A stretch of 5,456 nt of DNA from Prevotellaceae bacterium (GCA_031289385.1 JAITPP010000306.1:1-5456); one strand, 5' to 3'. Positions 1 through 5,298 are shown, counted from the stretch's first letter. Notes: generated by a model not told the origin, from the sequence alone. Translations and numbers: made by a program.

Positions 1-490
1 GTTGTATGTTAAATTCCAATCCGAAATCAAAATCGGCTTTCCATTTACATTCAGGCTCTGTCGGTATATTTCCTTGTTCCTGTGCTACCGCATCATTCCA
101 TTTTATGTTTTTGTTTACCACGCCTGCGCTCAATCCCAACGATAAGCGTGTTTTTTTATTCTTTAAAAAAATATGATACGAGTATGTAAATTTACATTGT
201 ATATCATGTTCAAATCCCAATTTGTCTTTTAAAATTACCATTCCAAGTCCGAATTTGCATGATGGAACATATCCGTTTGCCGATACAAGCACAGTTTGAG
301 GCGCACCGCACCAATCTTGCCATTGATCGCGCCAATGCCCAAAAATATTAATATCTTTCGATATTTCTGCCGATGCAGGGTTGTATAATGAGCGATTAAA
401 TATGTGCTGGCTCATTTGTATATCCGTTTGGCTTTGCGCCAACGCCGGAAATAGCGATATCAATAATACTATCATTACTTTACTTTTCAT
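1..490 (-). CDS. PorP/SprF-family type IX secretion outer-membrane protein, N-terminal part (C-terminus beyond the left edge)
   Basis: An open frame reads on the minus strand from ATG at 490 to the left edge, giving 163 codons without a stop, so the gene is cut by the window. Residues 1-18 form a signal peptide: MKSK, a hydrophobic run, then a signal-peptidase-I-like site after FPALA. Residues about 25-70 carry the family's entry pattern: an IFNRSLYNPASAE stretch (compare the usual 'Y.FNPLAYNPAYAG'), then GHWRDQW and GAPQTV. Glycine-rich alternating segments such as FGLGMVI and LSLGLSAGV suit outer-membrane beta strands. Members of this family are beta-barrel proteins involved in type IX secretion or gliding in Bacteroidota; genomes carry several paralogues, so the exact partner cannot be told. 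The usual length is about 300 residues, so roughly half is visible. The start is supported by the signal peptide and a purine-rich ribosome-binding site. The family call rests on remembered motifs. Confidence 0.8.
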   Translation of the reverse strand, partial: MKSKVMIVLLISLFPALAQSQTDIQMSQHIFNRSLYNPASAEISKDINIFGHWRDQWQDWCGAPQTVLVSANGYVPSCKFGLGMVILKDKLGFEHDIQCKFTYSYHIFLKNKKTRLSLGLSAGVVNKNIKWNDAVAQEQGNIPTEPECKWKADFDFGLEFNIQ

Positions 491-505
491 AGTTCTTTCC
501 TCTTT
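491..505 (-). promoter_or_regulatory. Shine-Dalgarno-like ribosome-binding site of the PorP/SprF gene
   Basis: Read on the minus strand, an AAAGAGGAAAG block lies directly before the start codon, with GAGG 8 nt from the ATG at 490. It fixes this start. It is notable because the other genes in the window lack a recognisable Shine-Dalgarno sequence, as is common in Bacteroidota. Confidence 0.6.
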
Positions 506-545
506 AATTTGATTTATAATAATTTTTTATGCCGTTATTTGCTAC

Positions 546-603
546 GCATGGCTATGCCTTGTCTTTCTAAGACATATTTTGTTTCAGACTGAGATTTTTC
601 TCA
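546..603. repeat. Three consecutive short hairpins in the PorP/SprF leader
   Basis: Three perfect small inverted repeats lie in a row: GCAT/ATGC (546-549 with 554-557), TGTCTT/AAGACA around a 3-nt loop (560-565 with 569-574), and TGAGA/TCTCA around a 4-nt loop (590-594 with 599-603). They sit 56-113 nt before the PorP/SprF start codon. Stems of 4-6 bp are expected by chance in AT-rich DNA, so a regulatory role is only a possibility. Confidence 0.3.
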
Positions 604-1005
604 TTCTTAACGTTGTATTTTAATGATGGCTCTAATGTTTATGTTGTGCTACGCCAAAATAAAGTGTAAAAACTTATAAACTATATTTTATGGCTTCGCA
701 TAACAAGAAAATATTGTAAACTTTCGTTTCTTTTTTTTGATTTTTAACAAGAATTTTTACGAGTAAATTTCTCTTTTTTTGATATGATTATCAGAGATTA
801 TGTAAAACAAAAGATTTAATTGTTTTAAGTTTACGGGTGCAAAGTAAATGATTATTTCGCACATAGACTAATTTTTAAAACCGATTAACTTTTAAAACTC
901 GTGTATCCCTTTATTTACCGTAATTTTAGAATTGCCGAATGTAAAATTCAGTTAAAAAACAGTGCATTTTTAAATGGATTTTTAATGAAAACAAAAAAAT
1001 CAAAT

Positions 1006-1755
1006 TTATTCGCAGTCTTCGTGATGTTTTTGAGTTTTTTCAGTTCCCGAAACTGTAATTACAATCTCGCCTTTGGGTGGTTTTTCTGAAAAATGTTCGA
1101 TTAATTGCTGCAATGTTCCGCGAATATTTTCTTCATGCAGTTTTGTTATTTCGCGCGATACGCAGGCTTTTCTACTGTTTCCGAAAACTTCGGCAAACTG
1201 CAACAATGTTTTTGCCAACCTAAACGGCGATTCGTAAAAAACCATTGTGCGCTCTTCGTTTGCAAGTTGTTCCAAACGTTTTTGCCGTCCTTTTTTTTGA
1301 GGTAAAAATCCTTCAAACACAAATTTATCGCAAGGCAAGCCTGAATTTACAAGCGCAGGCACAAATGCAGTTGCACCGGGCAAACATTCCACTTCAATAT
1401 TATTTTCAATACAAGTGCGCACAAGCAAAAATCCGGGGTCAGAAATTCCGGGAGTTCCTGCATCCGAAACCAAAGCCACGCTTTGTCCTTCGGCAATACG
1501 TTGTGTAATTTGTTCAACCGTTTTATGTTCGTTGAATTTATGATGCGAAAACATTTTTTTTTCGATGCCGTAATGTTTGAGCAAAAACGAGGTTGTGCGT
1601 GTATCTTCGGCAAGAATTATATCAACTTCGGTAAGAATTTTTACGGCGCGAAAAGTTATATCGCCCAAATTTCCTATCGGCGTGGGAATAAGATACAGCT
1701 TAGGCTGAACAGTGTTGTTTGCATTATTTTGTTTTACATTCTTGCCGTTTTGCAT
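1006..1755 (-). CDS. rsmI: 16S rRNA (cytidine-1402 2'-O)-methyltransferase RsmI
   Basis: The enzyme uses S-adenosylmethionine to methylate the ribose 2'-O of C1402 in the decoding centre of 16S rRNA, acting in the cytoplasm on the small subunit. The 249-residue product shows the family motifs in order: LIPTPIGNLGDIT (22-34), EDTR (50-53), VSDAGTPGISDPG (96-108, SAM-binding region), PGATA (126-130), EGFLP (148-152), FYESPFR (173-179), SREITKLHEE (200-209) and KGEIVI (228-233). This is the tetrapyrrole-methylase fold in two halves, about 18-130 and 131-236. It is shorter than E. coli RsmI (286 residues) because the small C-terminal domain is absent, as I recall for Bacteroidota homologues. The start at 1755 adds a polar 18-residue tail before the conserved PKLYLIPTP; no in-frame ATG lies closer. 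No Shine-Dalgarno is evident. It begins 21 bp after the stop of the upstream gene on the same strand, so the two are probably co-transcribed. Confidence 0.95.
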   Translation of the reverse strand: MQNGKNVKQNNANNTVQPKLYLIPTPIGNLGDITFRAVKILTEVDIILAEDTRTTSFLLKHYGIEKKMFSHHKFNEHKTVEQITQRIAEGQSVALVSDAGTPGISDPGFLLVRTCIENNIEVECLPGATAFVPALVNSGLPCDKFVFEGFLPQKKGRQKRLEQLANEERTMVFYESPFRLAKTLLQFAEVFGNSRKACVSREITKLHEENIRGTLQQLIEHFSEKPPKGEIVITVSGTEKTQKHHEDCE

Positions 1756-1776
1756 TTTATCTGAAATTTAATTTTT

Positions 1777-2433
1777 CTACATAAATCGGCGGCGAACGAG
1801 TGTCATAAAATGTTTTGCAACAGGATTACTTGACGACCACGAAAAATGTTCCTGTATATAAATCATCGCATCTTCAAACGAGTTCATTACATTTATTACG
1901 TCGATTGTGGTATTAAATTTTTGGGAATTTCCGCCGAATAATTCTTTCGAAAACAAAAATTTATCGTTCAAACCTATTCCCTTGCTCAAATTTTCGATAG
2001 GAGTAAGTAAAACATCGTCTTTTTCGTTGAAATCGTCCGATAAAAAACGTTTGGATTTTTGCAGCGATTCGCCTAAAACAACGGTGCGGGTTGGTGTAGA
2101 ATCTGTATCGGTGTGCGCAACTACGATTGTCGGTTGTTCTTGTTTTTGCTCAGGTTTTACCGTATTCAATACTATTTCTACTTGTTTTTCGACTTCCGTT
2201 TTTTCCTGTTTTTCGGTTTCGATTTTTTCTTCTTTTTTCTCAATTACGACTTCGGTTTTTTCGCAATCGGGCATTTCGCTAACAGGCTTCACACATAAAC
2301 TTTCGTAAATATGCGCAAGATAATCTTTAACAATTTTTCGTTCTATTTCGGAAACGTTTTCAAGGCTTTTCCAATTTTCAACAATTTCTTTTATTCGAGA
2401 AATTTCCGATAAAGTTTTTTCGATATAATTCAT
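1777..2433 (-). CDS. Conserved-type hypothetical protein with a charged linker and a C-terminal 'GLNDKFLF' domain
   Basis: The 218-residue product has no family name I can give. Residues 1-48 are predicted helical and charged. Residues about 55-100 are a low-complexity Glu/Lys/Val/Gln linker with EKKEEK and EKQEK runs. Residues about 118-218 look like a compact domain, with GIGLNDKFLFSKELFGGNS at 152-170, a TIDVINVMNSFEDAMIYI stretch at about 176-193, HFSW at 196-199 and a basic end, VRRRFM. From memory, similar ends ('LNDRF.F..ELF.G....N.T...LN...S...A...L...F.W') occur in uncharacterised Bacteroidota proteins. There is no signal peptide or membrane segment, so it is probably cytoplasmic. 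It is the first gene of a likely two-gene unit with rsmI and is divergent from tdk. The start at 2433 has no Shine-Dalgarno, but no better one is visible. The long frame, domain architecture and tight spacing make it a real gene; its function is unknown. Confidence 0.8.
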   Translation of the reverse strand: MNYIEKTLSEISRIKEIVENWKSLENVSEIERKIVKDYLAHIYESLCVKPVSEMPDCEKTEVVIEKKEEKIETEKQEKTEVEKQVEIVLNTVKPEQKQEQPTIVVAHTDTDSTPTRTVVLGESLQKSKRFLSDDFNEKDDVLLTPIENLSKGIGLNDKFLFSKELFGGNSQKFNTTIDVINVMNSFEDAMIYIQEHFSWSSSNPVAKHFMTLVRRRFM

Positions 2434-2456
2434 AATTTATAAATTTTAAGTCAGCC

Positions 2457-2464
2457 CAAAAATA
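2457..2464 (-). promoter_or_regulatory. Possible -7 box for the 1777-2433/rsmI unit (proximal candidate)
   Basis: The minus strand reads TATTTTTG, an exact match to the Bacteroidota -7 consensus TAnnTTTG, 23 nt before the start codon at 2433. No TTTG lies at the expected distance upstream, so this is weaker than the distal candidate at 2540-2572. Confidence 0.25.
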
Positions 2465-2465
2465 A

Positions 2466-2492
2466 TTTGTTCACAACTTTTCTATATTTTTG
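2466..2492 (+). promoter_or_regulatory. Candidate tdk promoter
   Basis: TATTTTTG at 2485-2492 matches TAnnTTTG exactly, and a TTTG (2466-2469) lies upstream. The spacer is 15 bp, shorter than the roughly 19-21 bp usual for Bacteroidota promoters, which lowers confidence. Transcription would start near 2498, leaving a leader of about 55 nt before the tdk start codon. Confidence 0.35.
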
Positions 2493-2539
2493 TCTGCAGT
2501 GTTTGATGTTTTTAATAATTTTGTTTGCAAATAATCGCA

Positions 2540-2572
2540 CAAAAGTAATCAAATGTTTTTAGAAAATACAAA
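2540..2572 (-). promoter_or_regulatory. Candidate promoter of the 1777-2433/rsmI unit (distal, overlaps the start of tdk)
   Basis: On the minus strand TTTG (2572-2569) is followed after 21 bp by TACTTTTG (2547-2540), a good match to the Bacteroidota -33/-7 pair TTTG and TAnnTTTG. Transcription would begin near 2533 and give a leader of about 100 nt. The -33 half lies inside the first codons of tdk, so the divergent transcripts would overlap at their 5' ends. Confidence 0.4.
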
Positions 2573-3125
2573 TACTACCGGACGAATTGAAATTATAGTA
2601 GGTTCGATGTTTTCGGGTAAAACCGAAGAACTTATACGTCGCCTTAAACGCGCACGAATTGCAAATCAGAAAGTTGAGATTTTTAAACCGCAAATTGACG
2701 TAAGATATTCGGAAGACAAAGTAGTGTCGCACGATGCCAACGAAATTCCATCAACGCCTGTAACTTCATCAGGAAATATTCTTTTGTATTGCACAGATGT
2801 TGAAGTTGTTGGAATTGATGAAGCGCAATTTTTCGATATGGGTTTGGTTGATGTTTGCAATAAATTGGCTAATCGCGGAATTCGCGTTATTGTTGCAGGT
2901 TTGGATATGGATTATTTGGGAAATCCTTTCGGACCAATTCCAAATTTACTTGCAACAGCCGAATATGTAACCAAAGTACACGCAATTTGTCAGCGTTGCG
3001 GCGGGCTTGCACATCATTCGCATCGGCTTATTTCTAACGAAAAACTTGTTGTGCTTGGCGAGCAGGATTTGTACGAGCCGCTTTGCCGATACTGTTATAA
3101 TCAAGAACGAAATACAAAAAAATGA
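2553..3125 (+). CDS. tdk: Thymidine kinase (type II, zinc-containing)
   Basis: The enzyme phosphorylates thymidine (and deoxyuridine) with ATP to dTMP in the cytoplasmic pyrimidine salvage pathway. The 190-residue product matches the usual length of type II thymidine kinases. It shows the P-loop GSMFSGKT (17-24), the VGIDEAQFFD block (86-95) with the catalytic glutamate at E90, the LDMDYLGNPFGP nucleoside/lid region (117-128), and AEYVTKVHAIC (136-146). The zinc site is complete: C146 and C149 (CQRC) with C178 and C181 (CRYC). The start MFLEN is the one I recall from Bacteroidota homologues, and the frame before it shows no better start. The next gene follows after 80 bp on the same strand. 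In the other direction an unrelated rRNA-modification unit diverges; I recall tdk lying near rsmI and alr in other Bacteroidota, which fits. Confidence 0.97.
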   Translation: MFLENTNTTGRIEIIVGSMFSGKTEELIRRLKRARIANQKVEIFKPQIDVRYSEDKVVSHDANEIPSTPVTSSGNILLYCTDVEVVGIDEAQFFDMGLVDVCNKLANRGIRVIVAGLDMDYLGNPFGPIPNLLATAEYVTKVHAICQRCGGLAHHSHRLISNEKLVVLGEQDLYEPLCRYCYNQERNTKK

Positions 3126-3205
3126 ACATTAATTTCATACTAAATAAAAAATTTTTACCATTTATTTATAACACAATTATTATTTATAAAATTCAATAAT
3201 CAACT

Positions 3206-3580
3206 ATGCAATTTACAATTACACAAGGAATTAACAACTGTACGTTAATCAACAGCAACGTAAATAAAAATTTTGATTTAACCACTGCTGTAAAAATTTT
3301 TAAACATTTTCCGAAAAACAAAAAACAAACAATAATTTTATCGGATTTAAATTTGATAACCGATGAAATTAATAACGAAAAAAACAAAATTCGATTTATT
3401 GCAATCGGCAAAAACAATAAAATAAAAACCAATATCAATATAGATTTTTATGATAATGTTGCCGATTTGATAAAAAAAATTGATACAAAAAAACCATATA
3501 CCGATGGGATTTTTTTTAATAACGAAAATATTTTAATTGCAGGAAATTCAGAACTGACACCAATTACAGAACGTTTGGAA
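3206..3580 (+). other. Vestigial or repurposed MurF C-terminal domain at the front of alr
   Basis: Residues 1-125 align by eye, from memory of Bacteroidota MurF-Alr proteins, with the last MurF domain: MQFTITQGINNCTLIN with 'MRLEIKEGINNCTLIN', SNVNKNF with the 'DSYNSDL' motif, KQTIILSDL with 'KRTVILSDI', RFIAIGKN with 'RLIGIGPE', FYDNVADLIKKI with the 'FPDTESFIAAL' segment, and ILIAGNSELTPITERLEL with 'ILLKGARRFHFERISELLE'. The Asp/Ser/Tyr residues of the conserved DSYN motif are replaced, and the upstream ATP-binding and UMAG-binding domains are missing, so no ligase activity is expected. The start methionine falls where the 'MRLE' methionine lies in the fusion, so the cut is at a domain edge. 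The segment is rich in Asn (about 20) and Lys (about 15) and very A-rich, consistent with relaxed constraint. Confidence 0.65.
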
Positions 3581-4672
3581 TTAAAATCGCGACAAACAAA
3601 ATTTGAAATTAATCTTGATTCGTTGGCTTACAATATCAATTATTTTCGCAAAAAACTTAAATCCGAAACCAAAATGATGTGTTTGGTAAAAGCAAATTCA
3701 TACGGAATCGGCGATTATGAAGTAGCCTGTCTGATGCAAATGATAGGCGTTGATTATCTTGGAGTTGCAGCAACCGACGAAGGCGTTGTATTGAGAAAAT
3801 CGGGAATAACGCTACCAATAATTGTTCTCACGCCCGAAATTGACAATCTGGAAATGATGATTAGATATAATCTTGAACCCGAAATTCATAATTTCCGCTC
3901 GCTGCAAGCCTTTGATGCCGCATGTAAGAAACTCGGAAAACGCGAATATCCAATTCACATAAAGATAAACAGCGGAATGAATCGGCAAGGTTTTTTAGCC
4001 GAGCAGGCAAACGAATTAATTGCCGCGCTTACAAAACTTAAACATGTAAAAGTTTGCTCGATATTTACGCATCTCGCCACAGCCGACAAATACGCGCTCG
4101 AACAACTAAAACGCTTTGATGCGATAAGCGCAAAACTTAAATCGGCGTTCACACATAAAATTATGAGGCACGCATTAAATTCTATCGGAATCGAAAAATT
4201 TCCCGAATATCAGTTTGATATGGTGCGACTTGGAATTGGAATGTACGGAATCAGCGATTTTGCTTATAAAAACACTAAAATTGTCGGAAAATTTACAAGC
4301 GTTATTACACAAATTGAAAAAGTTAAAGCAGGCGAAGCCATTGGCTACGGGCGCGAAGGCTCGGTTGGAAAAACGCCAAAAACAATTGCCGTAGTTCCCG
4401 CAGGTTATGCCGATGGATTAAATCGCCGTTTAAGTCGCGGCAATACTTATTTTATGGTTAATAACGCAAAAGCACCGATTATCGGCAATATTTGCATGGA
4501 TTTGTGCATGATTGATATTACCGAAATAAAAGCAAAAGAAGGCGATAAAGTCGAAATTTTTGGCGATAAACCAACAGTCATAGAAATTGCAAAAACATTG
4601 GAAACAATTTCATACGAAGTATTTACAAGCATTGCGGCTCGTGTAAAAAGAGTTTACAAAATTTCGATTTGA
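3206..4672 (+). CDS. alr: Alanine racemase with a MurF-C-domain-like N-terminal extension (reduced MurF-Alr fusion)
   Basis: The racemase interconverts L- and D-alanine using pyridoxal phosphate and supplies D-alanine for peptidoglycan. The 488-residue product holds a full racemase in residues about 130-488: the PLP lysine K162 in VKANSYG, R260 in INSGMNRQGF, H289 in THLATAD, NS at 325-326, R341 in MVRLGIGMYG, catalytic tyrosine Y381 in GYGREG (equivalent of Tyr265 of the Geobacillus enzyme), Y401 in PAGYADG, and M431 in NICMD. All key residues are present, so activity is expected. Normal racemases have about 360-390 residues. The extra 125 at the N-terminus resemble the end of MurF, to which Alr is fused in many Bacteroidota, but the rest of MurF is absent. 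The start at 3206 is forced: an in-frame TAA stands at 3197-3199. No promoter box is seen in the 80-bp gap after tdk, so read-through from tdk is likely. No hairpin terminator follows. Confidence 0.95.
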   Translation: MQFTITQGINNCTLINSNVNKNFDLTTAVKIFKHFPKNKKQTIILSDLNLITDEINNEKNKIRFIAIGKNNKIKTNINIDFYDNVADLIKKIDTKKPYTDGIFFNNENILIAGNSELTPITERLELKSRQTKFEINLDSLAYNINYFRKKLKSETKMMCLVKANSYGIGDYEVACLMQMIGVDYLGVAATDEGVVLRKSGITLPIIVLTPEIDNLEMMIRYNLEPEIHNFRSLQAFDAACKKLGKREYPIHIKINSGMNRQGFLAEQANELIAALTKLKHVKVCSIFTHLATADKYALEQLKRFDAISAKLKSAFTHKIMRHALNSIGIEKFPEYQFDMVRLGIGMYGISDFAYKNTKIVGKFTSVITQIEKVKAGEAIGYGREGSVGKTPKTIAVVPAGYADGLNRRLSRGNTYFMVNNAKAPIIGNICMDLCMIDITEIKAKEGDKVEIFGDKPTVIEIAKTLETISYEVFTSIAARVKRVYKISI

Positions 4673-4708
4673 TTGGTTGTTTTTTGTTTTTTGTTGATTT
4701 GCTTTTTG

Positions 4709-4772
4709 TTGATTTGTTGATTTGTTGAGTTGTTGAGTTGTTGATTTGTTGATTTGTTGATTTGTTGATTTG
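4709..4772 (+). repeat. Tandem array of eight 8-bp units (TTGATTTG/TTGAGTTG)
   Basis: Eight contiguous octamers: two TTGATTTG, two TTGAGTTG, then four TTGATTTG. A detached ninth unit lies at 4694-4701. The plus strand is almost pure T and G with a few A. The array begins 36 bp after the alr stop codon. An 8-bp period would not keep a reading frame. Confidence 0.95.
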
Positions 4773-4785
4773 TTTTTTAGAAGGC

Positions 4786-4813
4786 ACGCAGATATGACAG
4801 ATTTACGCAGATA
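4786..4813 (+). repeat. Direct repeat ACGCAGATA
   Basis: ACGCAGATA occurs at 4786-4794 and again at 4805-4813, with TGACAGATTT between. I recall 'cgcagatttacgcagat' words as interspersed repeats in several bacterial genomes, but cannot check this. Confidence 0.6.
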
Positions 4814-4823
4814 AAAATCAATT

Positions 4824-4850
4824 ACAAATTACGAATTATGAATTATGAAC
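4824..4850 (+). repeat. Degenerate 7-bp tandem repeat (ACAAATT, ACGAATT, ATGAATT, ATGAAC)
   Basis: Three full heptamers and a partial fourth, each differing from the next by one or two transitions: 4824-4830, 4831-4837, 4838-4844, 4845-4850. It shares its 7-bp period with the array at 5382-5456 but not its sequence. Confidence 0.7.
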
Positions 4851-4868
4851 CGAAACTCGGCGAGCCAA

Positions 4869-4886
4869 TTACAATTTTTTTTGTAA
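4869..4886. repeat. Small palindrome TTACAA-T6-TTGTAA
   Basis: A perfect 6-bp stem (4869-4874 with 4881-4886) around six T residues, just before the first CTTTGTG word. A 4-bp CTCG/CGAG palindrome lies shortly before it. Neither is strong enough to be called a terminator. Confidence 0.35.
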
Positions 4887-4890
4887 AAAA

Positions 4891-4996
4891 CTTTGTGTCT
4901 TTGTGGGAGAACAAAAAAGAAACCCATAAAATTTAATATCCCACAAAGGCACGAAGTTCACAAAGAAATTTTTATAATCTTTGTGTCTTTATGGGA
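4891..4996. repeat. Three alternating copies of a 'CTTTGTGTCTTTGTGGGA' repeat forming competing hairpins
   Basis: Copy 1 (plus) is CTTTGTGTCTTTGTGGGA at 4891-4908. Copy 2 is inverted at 4939-4965, with TCCCACAAAGGCACGAAG at 4939-4956. Copy 3 (plus) is CTTTGTGTCTTTATGGGA at 4979-4996, one base different from copy 1. Copies 1 and 2 can form an 18-bp stem with 16 Watson-Crick pairs and 2 G-U pairs (loop 30). Copies 2 and 3 can form the same stem with one mismatch (loop 22). The homology of copies 1 and 3 continues into the following A-rich dozen bases. I recall 'aaggcacgaagttcacaaag'-type words as recurring genomic repeats; this is unverified. Confidence 0.85.
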
Positions 4997-5079
4997 AAAC
5001 AAAAAATATTCATTCTAAATTTGTGAATATGTTTTAGCCCTTATTTTCAAAATTTCCCTTAGTAGCAAAATAAATCACT

Positions 5080-5224
5080 CACCTGACTTTGACAATGCGA
5101 CACCCAAATTTGCATTAAGCTCGTGAGATTTGCGTATTTGTATATTCAAATCTATTTTCAAGCCATTTATGAGAATCTCAAAGGGTTAAAATCATCTGCG
5201 ACACCCAAGTGTCAAAGTCAGGTG
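5080..5224. repeat. 145-bp element bounded by perfect 15-bp inverted repeats (MITE-like or structured)
   Basis: CACCTGACTTTGACA at 5080-5094 and TGTCAAAGTCAGGTG at 5210-5224 are exact reverse complements. Inside, TGAGATT (5124-5130) pairs with AATCTCA (5174-5180), and ATTTG (5136-5140) with CAAAT (5147-5151), in nested order, so the unit could fold as one long interrupted hairpin. TGCGACACCCAA occurs next to each end in direct orientation (5096-5107, 5197-5208). No coding frame lies inside and no target-site duplication is visible at the outer edges. It could be a non-autonomous transposable element, a REP/BIME-like unit or a structured RNA; the sequence does not decide. Confidence 0.6.
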
Positions 5225-5231
5225 TTTTTCT

Positions 5232-5256
5232 TTTTGCGTACAAACATAGCGCAAAA
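5232..5256. repeat. Small inverted repeat TTTTGCG/CGCAAAA
   Basis: A 7-bp stem (5232-5238 with 5250-5256) around an 11-nt loop, directly after the right arm of the 5080-5224 unit. Its right arm shares CGCAAAATT with the end of the next palindrome. Confidence 0.4.
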
Positions 5257-5272
5257 TTACTCTTTTTTTTGC

Positions 5273-5298
5273 TTGCGTCACCCATTTCGGTGACGCAA
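5273..5298. repeat. Perfect 10-bp stem palindrome TTGCGTCACC/GGTGACGCAA
   Basis: The arms 5273-5282 and 5289-5298 are exact reverse complements around a 6-nt loop (CATTTC). A T8 tract precedes it on the plus strand, so neither strand has the stem followed by a T run that a rho-independent terminator would need. The stem is GC-rich compared with its surroundings. It could bind a dimeric protein or belong to a repeat element. Confidence 0.7.

Larger units (their letters stand above)
491..1005. other. 515-bp non-coding AT-rich intergenic region
   Basis: This stretch lies between the start of the PorP/SprF gene and the stop of rsmI, both on the minus strand, so it is the upstream leader of the former and the downstream flank of the latter. 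I see no convincing gene: the one short plus-strand frame (901-1089) starts with GTG, overlaps rsmI antisense and has no recognisable content. No good TAnnTTTG promoter box was found for the PorP/SprF gene; the nearest is a one-mismatch minus-strand TTACTTTG at 840-847, without a -33 partner. Three small hairpins sit at 546-603. No strong terminator with a T tract was found for rsmI; only a 5-bp CATTT/AAATG stem is present near 965-976. Long T runs (about 730-780) occur without obvious structure. Confidence 0.6.

Noticed and set aside
1001..1008. Exact minus-strand TAAATTTG match to the -7 consensus
   Set aside because: It overlaps the rsmI stop codon, lacks a -33 TTTG at the right distance and is more than 500 bp from the next start codon; expected by chance in AT-rich DNA.
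901..1089. Short plus-strand open frame of 62 codons
   Set aside because: It starts with GTG, overlaps the rsmI end antisense, has AT-driven composition (Phe, Asn, Lys) and shows no recognisable motif or ribosome-binding site.
1907..2308. 133-codon plus-strand open frame, Ser/Phe/Thr-rich
   Set aside because: It is the antisense reading of the Glu/Lys-rich linker gene; GAA/GAG/AAA codons read backwards give TTC/CTC/TTT. The minus-strand frame has the better domain structure and operon spacing.
3126..3205. Remnant of the missing MurF part between tdk and alr
   Set aside because: Only 80 AT-rich bases with stops in the alr frame (TAA at 3197-3199) and no recognisable Mur ligase motif in any frame.
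4673..4780. Possible rho-independent terminator of alr
   Set aside because: There are T-rich runs but no stable GC stem before them.
5080..5224. Insertion sequence with a transposase
   Set aside because: Only 145 bp, no coding frame inside and no visible target-site duplication; kept as a MITE-like or structured repeat only.
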